Source: Peromyscus leucopus | Taxonomy: Eukaryota; Chordata; Mammalia; Rodentia; Cricetidae | Length of the DNA: 64,000 nucleotides | Assembly: GCF_004664715.2 (NCBI RefSeq) | Contig: NC_051068.1 | Location: 56,692,518-56,756,517 of the forward strand | Reading direction: 5' to 3' | In this document: positions 23,258 through 34,309 of the stretch, piece by piece | Layout: each line of letters begins with the position of its first letter | Numbering within the stretch: the stretch's first letter is position 1 | Made by a program: the position numbers and the translations under genes | The notes under the pieces: generated by a model | The model's database searches: none | Told to the model about the DNA's origin: nothing | The model's input: only the letters and a program-made list of their open reading frames with translations

Positions 23258-23365
23258 GCCAGTTTTCATGTAGAGTTGATAGCCTGCAGGAGTCGGTCTT
23301 TCTATCACGTAGGTCCCGGGGATTGAACCATATTATCTCCCTGTTAGTTTTATTTGAGGACTTAC

Positions 23366-23437
23366 AAGAGAATAAGAGAATTCAGTCCATAAAATGTGAG
23401 TGGGGAAATTCGGCTGAGGTGATTGTCTTCCATTATC
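23366..23437 (-). CDS. Rxfp1: Rxfp1 LRR exon 4
   Basis: A 72-bp exon with acceptor CTACTGACAG and donor GTAAGT. It encodes IMEDNHLSRISPLTFYGLNS followed by LILL. Only an 86-bp intron separates it from the preceding LRR exon. IMED here replaces the IIED I recall from mouse. Frame and phase fit both neighbours. Confidence 0.95.
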
Positions 23438-23523
23438 CTGTCAGTAGGAAGAGAGCAGAGTGACATACGTATTTTCAGAACATTAAAACTGATACAGGGG
23501 AGCGCCACACAAATGAAACATAC
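23438..23523 (-). other. Rxfp1: 86-bp mini-intron of Rxfp1
   Basis: The intron between LRR exons 3 and 4 is bounded by GTATGT and CTACTGACAG. It contains no repeat. All other introns seen are 0.77 kb or longer. Confidence 0.9.
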
Positions 23524-23595
23524 AGCCATTCCAGTCTGTGGAGATCTTCAAAGACTCCTGGCTTCAGGAAGCTTATTCTGTTGTGGCTGAGGTAC
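23524..23595 (-). CDS. Rxfp1: Rxfp1 LRR exon 3
   Basis: A 72-bp exon with acceptor TCTCCTCCAG. The donor is GTATGT (23523-23518), the only non-GTRAG-type donor among the exons found. It encodes YLSHNRISFLKPGVFEDLHR followed by LEWL, a full leucine-rich repeat in phase 2. It is followed by the 86-bp intron before LRR exon 4. Confidence 0.95.
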
Positions 23596-24519
23596 CTGGA
23601 GGAGACATAAGAGCAGTGAGTTTATTCTTTGTGATGTTTTGCAAGAAGGAAGGTAACGATGACCCTTCCTAAATTCTCTCCTCTACCAGACTCACCACAG
23701 CACTTCCAGCCTTTGGCCTTCTCAGGGCCAGTCTCACTTCTTGTGTCAAATTTAGCTTTAATTTCCCATAACTGGCTAATGAGTTGTCCATGTTTTAATG
23801 ACCTACTCTGCTGTCATCTGGATAGGTACACATGGGTCAAAGGCTTTGCTTCCAGGGGGTACTGTGGGGAGGGGCTGAAGACCTTTAAGGGAATAAGGCC
23901 CTGTGGGAATCCTCAGGTCATTGGGGATGTGCTCTTCCACAGTGCCCTTGAAGAATGTCTTTCTCTTCCTTACTTCCCAGCCATGAGGTAGGTGAGTGCT
24001 CTACCACGCGTTCCCAGCAGCTTATGCTGCCTCAATCACAGGTTCAAAGTAACGGAGTCAGTCGATCACAAACAAGCCTCAGAGAGCGTGAGCCAAAACC
24101 ATTTTCTCTTTATAAGTTAATTATCTCAAGAATTCTGTTAGAGTGACAGAGAACTACCCGAATGGGATAGTTGTGGCAGGTATATCAGCCCACTCTTGGG
24201 AGGACATTGAATCTGGAGAGGCAGGGCAGGGATGCGAACAGGTAACTAGGCAACACACAAAAACCAGAGAGGGATGTGTACAACGTCCGGTTACTCTTCC
24301 ATTTGCAGAATGCATCTGCTCTGTAAAGATGGGACACCGGAGACAGAAAGGAGGCACAGTTCCGAAGCCTCGTGGATGAAGACACGGTGTTCACTAGGCG
24401 AAGACGTGGCAGGGGTGCCCTTAGGCAGGGGAAACAGCATATGTAAAAGCAACGAGGACAAGAGAGGAAGGGGTTAAGAGAGGGCTAGAAATTTCAGTGT
24501 GCCATCATCTCACAGCGAG

Positions 24520-24830
24520 TGGCACTTTTAGGAGGCGTGGCTTTGCTGGAGGAAGTGTGTCACTGTGGAGAAGGGCTTTGAGGTCTCTTTTGCTCAAGCT
24601 TCCCTCAACGTGACTTTCAGTTGACTTCTTGTTGTCTGATAAAGCCAAGATGTAGCCAGCACCACGTCTGCCTGCACGCTGCCATGCTCCTCACCACGCT
24701 CCCTGCCATGATGGTGATGGACTGAACCTCTGAAACTGTAAGCGAGCCACCCCAGTGAAATGTTTTCTTTATAAGAGTTGCCCGTGGTCGTGGTGTCTTT
24801 TTACGGCAATAAAAACCCTAACTAAGACAC
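24520..24830 (+). mobile_element. hAT-type MITE (URR1-like)
   Basis: 'gaggcgtggctttgctggag', 'ggactgaacctctgaaactg', 'tttctttataagagttgccc' and the end 'aaaaccctaactaagaca' match the URR1 non-autonomous hAT repeat as I know it. Confidence 0.7.
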
Positions 24831-25336
24831 TCACCATGGCAGGACCCTGGGAATGAACTTGGGATCTGGAGGGGGCTGTGCTGGTAAAAGGCCATGATAT
24901 GGTTTATTAATGAGTCTGACTCTTTTTGTCTACCCACCTTCGCCTCCCTCCCTGCAAAGCAAGCCAGTGCCATTATACTGTGTTGACGTCTTTTTGCCAC
25001 GTGTGTTTATATCTCAGTCTCCTCAGTGAGGGAATCTTTGCCTTGAGTCTGTTACTAATATTTGGTTTCTGACTCTTCTATTGACTGTCACCAGTGTGGC
25101 CTGGAGCAAACACTTCCTTCTGGTGAGCTCTAGCTTCCTCTGTCTAAGACGTGCATTCAGTTCCTCCCTCACAGGGTTACAGTCACACTGGAGACAGGTC
25201 ATGCCATCTGAGCTCTGCACGAATCACTCACTGTTAGAACACTGTTTCGGCCACATCTCTGCTCATGATTCATTTGCAAGCACTTGTTGAAGTTTCGCTT
25301 GCCCGGATAAATGGAACACATTGGCATCTCTCCATT

Positions 25337-25505
25337 ATTATTATTATTGTTATTATTACTATTATTATTATTATTATTATTGAAAAGGCAGGGTCTCATC
25401 TAGACAAGGCTGGCCTCCAACTTCTGAGGCTTGCTTTGAACTCTGACCCACCTCCCTCTGCCTCCCAAGTGCTGGGACTGTAGGAGTGCATCACCACACC
25501 TGGCT
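25337..25505 (-). mobile_element. B1 SINE, antisense, with (ATT)n tail
   Basis: (att)n at 25337-25381 abuts 'gcagggtctcatctagacaa' to 'gcatcaccacacctggcttt', an old antisense B1. A tRNA-SINE-like remnant (ggcaagcactctgtcatccc) follows to about 25575. Confidence 0.75.
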
Positions 25506-25980
25506 TTAAGTGGTACTGGAGATCAAAACCAGAACTTTGTGTGTGTTAGGCAAGCACTCTGTCATCCCCAGCTCCTCACTTTAAAAAAATCCCCCCTTTT
25601 AAAAAAATTTTCTCATATTTAATAGTTGACAACCTGCAAAAATTCTGCCAGGAATCTGACTTTTATTTACTTATTTATTATTTTTTTCCCCAGGTTTGAC
25701 TTTCACTTGTTTGTCTTTTAGGTCAAGCCACTTCCTTCTCTGCTTTGCTGGCCTGAATGCCGGGCAGGCAAAGAAGACCTAAGAAATAGCTTTTGCACAT
25801 CCATGAACACCTCAGGGCTCTGTCATGGATCAACGCCCATCCCCTAAGTACAAGGCAATGGATCCACCCTTGCACCTCACCCACATCTCTACTGTCCAGT
25901 CCTCTTTATTTCTCAGAGGCCCCCTGCATCACTCTAGATCAGAAATGGTCACTTCTCACAGAGTACCTGCGACGCGGACC

Positions 25981-26450
25981 TTGAGTGTCAACTTGATTGG
26001 ATTGAGGAGCATGTAGGAGACCAGTAAAGAACACTGACTGTGAAGGGTCTTACTGAGAGGATTAACTCTGGGGGAGGGGAGAATCCCCAGGGATGTGGGT
26101 TGCAGCATGCTGCCTGCAAAGCTGGGCTTCTGAAACCACAAGCCATGTGGAATCTCCTCCCCTCTAGGTCGTTTCTGTCAGGCATTTGCCACAGTGAGGG
26201 AGGTCTGACTGGCAAAGATCTATGACAGCAGAGCTGGTGTGAGCAACATGAGTTTCGACGTAAGTACTAATACTATGGTATTGCTTTCTCTCCAGACAAC
26301 GAGAGGCTTGATGCCCTCCAGAACAGCTGAGGGAGCCCTGACTTTCTTGGGTAGCAAGCAGCTCCTTAAAGACAGTATGTCTGACCCACTGTCCTGTGTC
26401 CCAGAGACATCTACCTGAAGACTTGCCCAATAAAGGATGGGATGAATACT
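25981..26450. other. Diverged repeat-like intronic sequence
   Basis: The opening 'ttgagtgtcaacttgattgg' recalls a rodent DNA-transposon relic also hinted at near 52360. Identity is uncertain. Short open frames on both strands have no domains. Confidence 0.35.
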
Positions 26451-26861
26451 TTTATGCACGAACAAAAGCACGTATTCCGTGACATTTAAGAAAACTAGAG
26501 ATAATGTGGAGTTGTTAACAGTCACACAATAGTCTGGTGCCAAGGAACAAGTGGGAAGAGATGGAGCCTTAAAAACTTCCTTGCCTGCTCCGTTCTGCCT
26601 TTCAAGAATGTCTCCTATATCTTAAACAGGAAGCCAAGCTGATGCTGTGAGCCAGGTGAGAATGAGCGGAATGCTGAGAACACCGGGCAGCAGGTTCGGA
26701 ACAGAAGCAGGGAGGGGCTAAGGTGCCCAGGACCATTTGCTACCAATTGCCAGGTGTTCTTGACTCGGTACCACACTTTGGTACCATAGACTAAAAATAT
26801 GATAGACACAGATTGGTAGGATAAAGGCAGAGAATGAGGTAGGATGAAGATAAATAAGCAG

Positions 26862-27070
26862 GGTTGGTGAGATGGCCCAGCAGGTCAGTAGTGCTTGCTA
26901 AAAAACCCGGTGACCTGTGTTCAATCCCCAGGACCCACATGTTAGAAGGAGAAAACTGAGGTGGTCCTCTGACCTCCACACTAGCCATGTCCTGCCTGTG
27001 CAGTGTCCTGCCCCTACCAGGAAAGAATGGAAGAAAACTGAAAAGAAGACAACCTAACCCAAAAGGAAGC
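26862..27070 (+). mobile_element. B2 SINE
   Basis: 'gggttggtgagatggcccag', 'gtgttcaatccccaggaccc' and 'acatgttagaaggagaaaac' are in B2 order. Confidence 0.8.
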
Positions 27071-27187
27071 AGGGAAAATGTAGGGAGACATTAATTTACC
27101 CAAGCTTCAGATCTGTTTGCTTAGAAGAGGTTGCTTGGTAAGGACATGGATGAATGTGATGGAATTTCAAAAGCCTATTTTAAAAAA

Positions 27188-27400
27188 GATTCCCTGGGCT
27201 GGAGAGATGGCTCAGTGGGTATGATCATTTGCTGCTCTTCCAGAGGACCTGGGTTTGATTCTCCGCATCCACATGGTAATTTACAACCTTGGCTGTTACT
27301 CCAATCTCAGGGAGCTTGACACCCTTTTCTGCCATTTTCAGGCACTGAATGCACAAGGTGCACAGACATACAGACAAGCAAAATGTCCATATACATAATT
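27188..27400 (+). mobile_element. B2 SINE
   Basis: 'gggctggagagatggctcag' is a good B2 head, followed by 'cttccagaggacctgggttt' and 'atccacatggtaatttacaa'. Confidence 0.88.
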
Positions 27401-27741
27401 TAAGAGGAAAATGGCTTTCCATGACACACAATTCGACACCCACTAGGATAGTTAGTATTGAAACAACCCTTCAAGCCGTGAGAGAATGAGTGTGGCTGAG
27501 GACGGTGGACACTAGAACGCTTATGTGCGATTGGTGGGAGATTAAAACAGTGCAGCCCCAAGCAAGGGTTTTAGAAGATAGTGTCATCAAGGAATAAAGG
27601 AGAAGTTAGAACAGGAGTGAAGGGATGAGAGTGGGAGAGCAGGAGGCGTGAAATGGGGGATGGAGGTCCGGGTACAGAACGAAGTGTGGGGAGGAGTGAC
27701 TAACACTAAGGGCTTTTGAAAATCCATGAGGAAACCTTATG

Positions 27742-27743
<2 letters not shown>

Positions 27744-27790
<47 letters not shown>
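27744..27790. repeat. (CA)n microsatellite
   Basis: About 45 bp of (ca)n immediately before the L1 3' UTR piece starting near 27791. Confidence 0.95.
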
Positions 27791-27792
<2 letters not shown>

Positions 27793-29100
27793 TTTGAATG
27801 GAGTCACCACATGATGGAAGAAGATAATGCCCCAACTAGACATCGTATGGTACCAAGTAACCCCACCATTATCAGGAATGAGTTACATTTTTGGGGGTGG
27901 TCTTTAGCCAAAGGGGTCCCATAGACCTCTCCAAACACTATAGGCTATTGTCAGTGCTATTCCTTAGCCTCCACAACTTGACATGAAGACCCTATTGCTG
28001 GAAACAGCATACTAATGGAATAGAACATGAAGAAATCCAGCTGGTACTCAACTGGAAACTTCATCCCTGCTAGATGGCATTGATAGTGATAGAAGTTTCT
28101 ATACCTGCTACAGAAAGAGAAAAACAGTCATCAACCTTACCAAGCTATGAACCTTGACAGCTGTGATAACAACATGACTGCAAGATATGCTCACGGGTGT
28201 AGCCCATCATTTTTTGATTAGATTTAAGGCCGGATCCATGCGAGGCAACCCACAGGTGATAGCATTAATGGCCAAGAACCTGAGATGAGATAGCTGGTGG
28301 GTCTGGGGGAAAGCCTACTACTGTTATTCTGTCAAATGAACATAGAAATACAATGACGCTAATGACATATGGCTATACCTATAGATCAGTGCTTCACTGA
28401 ACCCTCATTGGAGAAGCTTCTTGCAGTAGGTGGTAATTAACCTGTGGGAGGCCAGCTCCCACCTTTTAAAGGGTCCTACGAGGAGGAGAAGAGAGGAACA
28501 AGAAACATTTAGATAGAAAGATAGCGGAGAGGAGACAGACAGAAACACAGGACAGCTTCCGGAGGACCTGGATCAAAATCCACCAGCCCCTTCTGTCTCT
28601 TCCAAAGGGCTTTTTATAACAATGCCAAGGGCCAAGGCAAAAGCATATCACAAGTGCAGACCCGTCCAAACACCTGGTAACCACACTCATGGTTCAATCA
28701 TTACCCTATGCAGCCCTGTTGGGTAAAGCACACTCAGATCTCACTAGGAAACCTCTGTGGGTCTCCACATTAACCCAGAGAGCCACAACTAGACAACATG
28801 GGGAGAATGGGAGACTTTGGAGCATTCAGCCCAGAGTGGGTTGCCTTTATTGAACTACACCACTTAAGACCATGGGACTCTACATGGAAGAGGAGGTGAA
28901 AAGATTGCAAGGGCCGGAGGTGGAGGATGATTTTAAGGAAGCAGCATACACAAGACCTGCACAAGTGTGAGTCAGACAAGCTCCCAGCACAGAGGAGTGG
29001 AAATGGGTACTGTCTCACCTCTATCCAAGAAGCTCTTTAAAATTGATACCTGCTGGCAAAGGGAAAATCAGTTTTCTTCAATGGAGTGACACCAAGTATA
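27791..29100 (+). mobile_element. LINE-1 (Lx-like) 3' UTR, split by a solo LTR
   Basis: 'gagtcaccacatgatggaag', 'gccccaactagacatcgtat' and 'gcatactaatggaatagaac' belong to the same non-coding L1 family as 1-1885. The sequence resumes after the LTR with 'cagagagccacaactagaca'. No coding capacity. Confidence 0.6.
28443..28769 (-). mobile_element. Solo LTR, ERVK-type, with 6-bp target duplication
   Basis: A 327-bp element with TG...CA ends: on the minus strand it starts tgtggagacccacagagg and ends ggcctcccaca. It is flanked by ttaacc at 28437-28442 and 28770-28775. A six-base duplication is characteristic of class II (ERVK) elements. A TATA-like ttataaaaagccc near the middle supports minus-strand transcription sense. 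No internal viral sequence adjoins it, so it is the product of LTR-LTR recombination. Confidence 0.9.
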
Positions 29101-29164
29101 TGAGCCTCACTTCAGGGCAGGCATCATGCCCAGAAGTAGTTGGCAAACACTAACTGGACTTCAT

Positions 29165-29845
29165 GTTTTTTTACATTTTTTTTCTTTCATTTTTCTTATT
29201 TATTTATTTGAGTTTTTAACTTATTTTACATCACGACCACAGTTTCCCCTCCCTCCTCTCATTCCCTCCCCCTGTGCCCATCCACTCCTCTTCTGTTTCT
29301 GTTCAGAAAGGGGCAGGCCTCCATGGGTAACAACAAAATATGGCATATCAAGTTGCAGTAAGACTAAGCACCTCCTCTTGTATTAAGGCTGGACAAGTTA
29401 ATCCAGTGTGAGGAATAGGTTCTCAAGAGCCAGTCAAAGCATTAGGGACAGTACCTGCTTTCATTATTAGGAGTCCCATAAGTAGACCAAGCCACACAAC
29501 TGTCACATATATGTAGAGGGCTGAAGTTGGTCCCATGCAGGTTCCCTGGCTGTTGGTTCAGATTCTGTGAGTTCCTATGAGCCAGGTTAGTTGTTTCTGT
29601 GGGTTTTCTTGTGATGTCCTTGACTCCTCTGGCTCCTACAATCCTTCTTCCCTTTCTTAAGGAGGATTCCTCAAACTTGGCCTAATGTTTGGCTTTGGGT
29701 CTTTGTATCTGTTTTTATCAGTTACTAGATGAAGGCTCTTTGATGACAATTGGGGTAGTCACCAATCTGATCACAGGAGATGGCCAGTTCAGGTTATGTA
29801 TCCCCTATTGCTAGGGGTCTTAGCTGGGGTCAACCTTGTAGATTC
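29165..29845 (-). mobile_element. LINE-1 3' end, antisense
   Basis: T-rich head, 'accacagtttcccctccctc', then 'caggcctccatgggtaacaa' and 'ggttctcaagagccagtcaa', parallel to 5040-5640. It meets the plus-strand L1 head-to-head near 29846. Confidence 0.6.
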
Positions 29846-31335
29846 ATGAGCACCAAAATTATACAATGGATAAAAGAAAACATCTTCAACAAATGGGATT
29901 GGCATAACTGGATGTCAGCATGTAGATGAATGCAAATATATCTATCACCTTGCACAAAACTGAAGTCCAAGTGGATCAAAGACCTCTACATAAATCCAGT
30001 AACACTGAACCTGATAGAAGTGAAAGTGGGAAATAGCCTTGAATGCATTGGCACTGGAGACAACTTCCTGAATAGAACACCAGTAGCACAGACACTAAGA
30101 CTGACAATGAATGGGACCTCCTGAAACTGAGAAGCTTCTGTAAGGCAAAGGACACTGTCAATAAGATAAAACAGCAGCCCACAGAATGAGAAAAGATCCT
30201 CACCAACTCCACATCCAACAGAGGGCTGATCTCCAATATATAAAGAACTCAAGAAACTAAATAGCAAAGTACCAAGCAATCCAATTAAAAGTGGGATACA
30301 GACTAAACAGAGAATTCTCAACAGAAGAATCTCAAATGGCTGAGAGACATTCAAGGAATTGATCAACATCCTTAGTCATCAGGGAAATACAAATCAAAAT
30401 GACTCTGAGATTCCATCTTATACCTGTCAGAATGGCTAAGATCAGAAACACTTATGGAGAGGATGTGGAGTAAGGGGAACACTCCTCCATTGCTGGTGGG
30501 GGTGCAAACTTGTTTAGCCACTTTGGAAATCAGTATGACAGTTTCTCAGAAAATTGGGAATCAATCTACCTCAAGACCCAGCAATACCACTTTTGGGCAT
30601 ATACCCAAAGACTGCTCAATCATACCACAAGGGCACTTCTTCAACTATGTTCATAGCAACACTATTTATAATAGCCAGAACCTGGAAGCAACCTAGATGC
30701 CCTTCAACTGAAGAATGGATAAAGAAAATGTGGTACATATACAAAATGGAGTATTATTCACCTGTTAAAAACAATGACATTGGGGAATTTGAAGGCAAAT
30801 GGATGGAATTTGAAAAAAAGAATCATCCTGAGTGAGGTAACCCAGACCCAGAAAGACAAACATGGTATGTACCCACTCATAAGTGGATATTAGATGTAAA
30901 GTAAAGAATAACCATGCTACAATCCACAGACCCAGAGAGGCTAGGTAACAAGGAAAGCCCAAGGGGGAGATGCATGGATCTCCCTGGGAAGGGGAAATAG
31001 AGGAGATCTCCTGGGTGGACTTGGGGGTGGGTGAGTGGGGATGGGAACTTGAGGGATTGGGTTGTGGGGGTGGATGGAGGGGTAGAGTGCTGAAAGAGGT
31101 GATTGAAAAGGGGGGCATTTTGGGGTCAGGTGCAAACCCAATGCAAGGGAAACTCCCATGAATCTACAAGGATGACCCCAGCTAAGACTTTTTTTTCATT
31201 TTTTTTTTAAGAGAGAGAAAAAAAATGTGAAGTTGAGTGGGTAGGGAAGGGGATGGATCCAGGAGAAGTTGGGGGCACAAGAAAGAATATGATAAAATAT
31301 ACTACATAAAATTCTCAAAGAATTAAAAAAAATGT
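29846..31335 (+). mobile_element. 5'-truncated LINE-1: end of ORF2 plus 3' UTR
   Basis: The sequence covers the last third of ORF2 ('ttgctggtgggggtgcaaac', 'gatgcccttcaactgaagaa', 'gtacccactcataagtggat'). It then runs into a G-rich 3' UTR (31013-31090) and ends in an A-rich tail (aattctcaaagaattaaaaaaa). ORF2 is broken by stops and frameshifts (for example separate frames at 30454-30696 and 30554-30835), so the copy is dead. ORF2 would encode endonuclease/reverse transcriptase; only the region after the RT domain is here. Confidence 0.88.
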
Positions 31336-31524
31336 TGCTGCTGGAGAAGCAGTACAGTAGCTTCCAGAAGGAAGAAAAAAAAAGCAGGTAGAATCAACAC
31401 AGGAACAACAATTCTACTCCCTGGCTTAGCGCACTGAAGAGAACTGAAAGCAGGCACTCATGTAAATGTGTGGACTGAGTAATAGTATTACCATAACAGA
31501 ATAAGATGCAAATTCCCAATTGCC

Positions 31525-31700
31525 CATGGACAGACGGGTGAATAAACAAAATGTGGTACATATACACACAACAAAATACTATGCAGCCTTGAAAAAGAGA
31601 AAATTCCCATACATGCTACAGGGAGGAATGCCAGAGATATTGGGCAAAGTGAGGTAGAAAACAAACCAGATTCCACGGTCAATAGCTTTACTCTTTTAAA
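31525..31700 (+). mobile_element. Old LINE-1 ORF2 end fragment
   Basis: 'caaaatgtggtacatataca' and 'aatactatgcagccttgaaa' are the conserved L1 ORF2 3' sequence, more diverged than the copy at 29846. Confidence 0.65.
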
Positions 31701-31769
31701 TTTATTATATGTTCGACATTTATTTGCCTAGCACCTCTTGTTCTTGGGTTACAGGCACACAACCACCAG

Positions 31770-31922
31770 GGTTTTTGTTTGTTTTTTGAGACAGAGTTTC
31801 TCTGTAGTCCTGGCTGTTCTGTAATTCACTCTGTAGACCAGGCTGTCCTGGAACTCACAGAGATCCACTAGCCTCTGCCTCCCTAGTACTGGGATTAAAG
31901 CTGTGCACTACCACCGCCTGGT
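31770..31922 (-). mobile_element. B1 SINE, antisense
   Basis: 'tgagacagagtttctctgta' to 'gctgtgcactaccaccgcct' in B1 order. Confidence 0.88.
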
Positions 31923-31974
31923 CCCTCAATCTATTATATGTTAAACGTTTATAAGGTCGGATTTAACATTATAA

Positions 31975-32118
31975 GTCAGTTGTGGTGCTCATGACTTTAA
32001 TCCCAGTACTCCACAAGTAGAAGCAGGCAGATCTCTGTGAGTTTAAGGCCACCCTGGTCTACAGAGTGAGTTCCAAGCCAGGAAGCTACACAGTGAGATA
32101 CTATCTCAAAACCTTGTG
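31975..32118 (+). mobile_element. B1 SINE, sense
   Basis: 'catgactttaatcccagtac' to 'cagtgagatactatctcaaa'. It forms an inverted pair with the B1 50 bp to its left. Confidence 0.82.
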
Positions 32119-32715
32119 AAAATACAAGTGAGCGGTTGTGGGAGACTCTCAGTGTGTGCCTAGCACACACAAGACACCCCCAGCATGAAGGGAAAAGCAG
32201 AGCGAGCAGAATCCCCGGGACAGCTGGGGAAGCCCCTCTTCTTCTCTGTCCTCAGGTTCCTCACTTTGACTAAGGTCCTTCAACGGTCACCACTCCTGCT
32301 GCCATGGCGGATGTACATGATTGAGTTTGTCTTGGCACAGAAGATCTGCCTGCTTCTACTTAGGCGGCCGCGGCATATCTAATGTCGCCTATGGGCTTTT
32401 TCATTTGTTCCCTCCCACACAACCACGTGCTGGGCACTATTAGAGCAAGCACCAGGCAGTAGAGGGAGCTGGCACCCAAGGGCACTCACCTGGCAAGTAA
32501 AATCAGGGCTCAGCCTGAACACAGTGTGACCCCGATCCCATGTTCCCAACCCACTATGACACTGTCCATCCAGCACTACATTCAGGCCTCCTGGTACGGA
32601 CTGTCCTGAGCAGGGGAACTGGTTTGGATTGGGATGGGTTAGCCTGACAGGATGCTGGTGGTCCAGGGAGCCTTTTAGCACTCCCCTCCCTGACCTCCGT
32701 GGACCCCATACTTAC
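32119..32715. other. Unique intronic sequence next to LRR exon 2
   Basis: GC-richer than its surroundings, with scattered CpGs (gcggccgcgg at about 32364). No element recognised. Contains a weak CTCF-like gcagtagagggagc near 32457 (12/14). Confidence 0.5.
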
Positions 32716-32787
32716 AGTTTAGTGAGGCTGCGCAGTCCCCTGAAAGCAGAGACGGACACGAAGTGAATCTTATTGTTTTGCAGGCAC
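32716..32787 (-). CDS. Rxfp1: Rxfp1 LRR exon 2
   Basis: A 72-bp exon with acceptor TTGGTCACAG and donor GTAAGT. It encodes CLQNNKIHFVSVSAFRGLRS followed by LTKL, joining LRR exon 1 (ends at Lys-Leu) and LRR exon 3 in frame. It stands alone between two large, repeat-filled introns: 9.1 kb on the 3' side (23596-32715) and 7.4 kb on the 5' side (32788-40210). Confidence 0.95.
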
Positions 32788-32872
32788 CTGTGACCAAGAG
32801 TAGCCAAAGAGAAAACAACAAAACACTGTCATCAGCTTTGCAAGAGCCCGGCGGATGTCAGCAGTGGTGGTG

Positions 32873-32874
<2 letters not shown>

Positions 32875-32922
<48 letters not shown>
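32875..32922. repeat. (CA)n microsatellite
   Basis: About 46 bp of (ca)n, about 90 bp from the acceptor of LRR exon 2, on its upstream (5') side in the transcript. Confidence 0.95.
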
Positions 32923-32924
<2 letters not shown>

Positions 32925-33104
32925 GCTGACGGCCTCTGTCAGCTGAGATGGTACATCTTACTGAAAGTATTGTACTGAGATTAGAAACTGACTTGAAAGG
33001 AAAGGGAGCCGCAGTGGATCAACTGACTGAAACTGGTATTGTGCTGTTAAATTTGTAATGCGCTTGAGCCAGTTTTTATTTATGAGTATGGGCCCTGGTA
33101 GGTT

Positions 33105-33315
33105 AACTATGCTCCAGGGGATGCCACCCCGCCGAGTATATGGGCAACTCAAACTGGACACGATGGGTCATTAAAGAAACATACACACAGAAAGAGGACA
33201 CGCAGCTGGGAGGGGTGGGGAGGTGGGGGCGAATCTGGGAGGAGTGTGGGATGAATATGATAAAAATACATCGTATGAAATTCTCAATCAGTAAAAAAAA
33301 ATATTTAAAAAATTT
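33105..33315 (+). mobile_element. Very short LINE-1 3' UTR insert
   Basis: 'ggggtggggaggtgggggcg' and 'atcgtatgaaattctcaatc' followed by an A-rich tail is the last 200 bp of a 5'-truncated L1. Confidence 0.65.
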
Positions 33316-34309
33316 GAATCTGTAAAGGTACACAGACAGGAGTCAAGTGACCATCTAGAATTTTCTAGAGAGGAACTAATGCAGAGAAGAGCACTCACTG
33401 ATCACACGGGCCTGAAAGCCAGGCTTTAAAAATTTCCTGTTAGCATTGATTCAGATTTGTAAGTGCTCAAATAGAGTCAGCACTGCCCCCAGCCCCCCCC
33501 AAAGTGTTTGTGACATGCTATCCCACAAACCACATTGCACAGCAACACCAAATCTTAGTAAGTTGAATTTTGTTTGGTCAATCTGACATCCTAAACCTTG
33601 TTCACAAAAGCACTTGAGACAATTTTCATAAGGGGTTTAAATGGCCAAAGAGTGACATGTAAAGAAAAAAAAAATCAAGACTGGAAGAATATGAAGTAGA
33701 TTGGACTGTCAAGACAAAAATGCAGGCTTATAGAGTAACCTCGAGTTCTCTGGAAGGTTGGCCTCAGTGGACTGCGTATTAGAAGTCACAGGCCCCAGGA
33801 CTTAGCTCTCCCGTTCTGGGTACCTGTGCACAGCGGTGCAGCCCTGTGGACACCTGCCCTGGGTTGTGAGGGATGATAAAGGAAAGATGGCAGGCATGCC
33901 TCCTGTTCTGGAATCCAGGTCACCATTGTTCTGGAGAGTGTCTTTAATTTGTATGTGACTTGTTAGAAGCAGTAAGAAAGACATCAATAGGAATGGACTT
34001 GAGTTAACTTGAAAGTTGATTCTATCTGACTCTAACTGAAAATTTTACTTAGGAAATTGTTTCACATGACATGCTGTGGGCCCAGTCATGTGGTAGGTTA
34101 TATATATTTAGTAGTAAATATATATATTTACTGATTCACAGGGAGACTTGAAGGAAAGCGTTTTCAACTGTGGCGAGTGTCTAGTAAGCAGTGGATTGCA
34201 CTGTCTGTATATGGAGTCAAGGTGTGCCTCTAGAAACCAGATTGGATGTTTTGTCATTAGGCTATTTGGATCACTGTTGCTTGTAGTAATTTGCTCAAGC
34301 ATTAATTGA
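33316..34309. other. Intronic sequence, nothing recognised
   Basis: No gene or repeat assigned apart from a c8 run near 33492 and a short palindromic tatata stretch around 34100-34130. Confidence 0.5.

Noticed and set aside
33480..33505. CTCF-like motif on the minus strand (ctgggggcagtgc)
   Set aside because: Too many mismatches to the core compared with the sites at 20325 and 21028.
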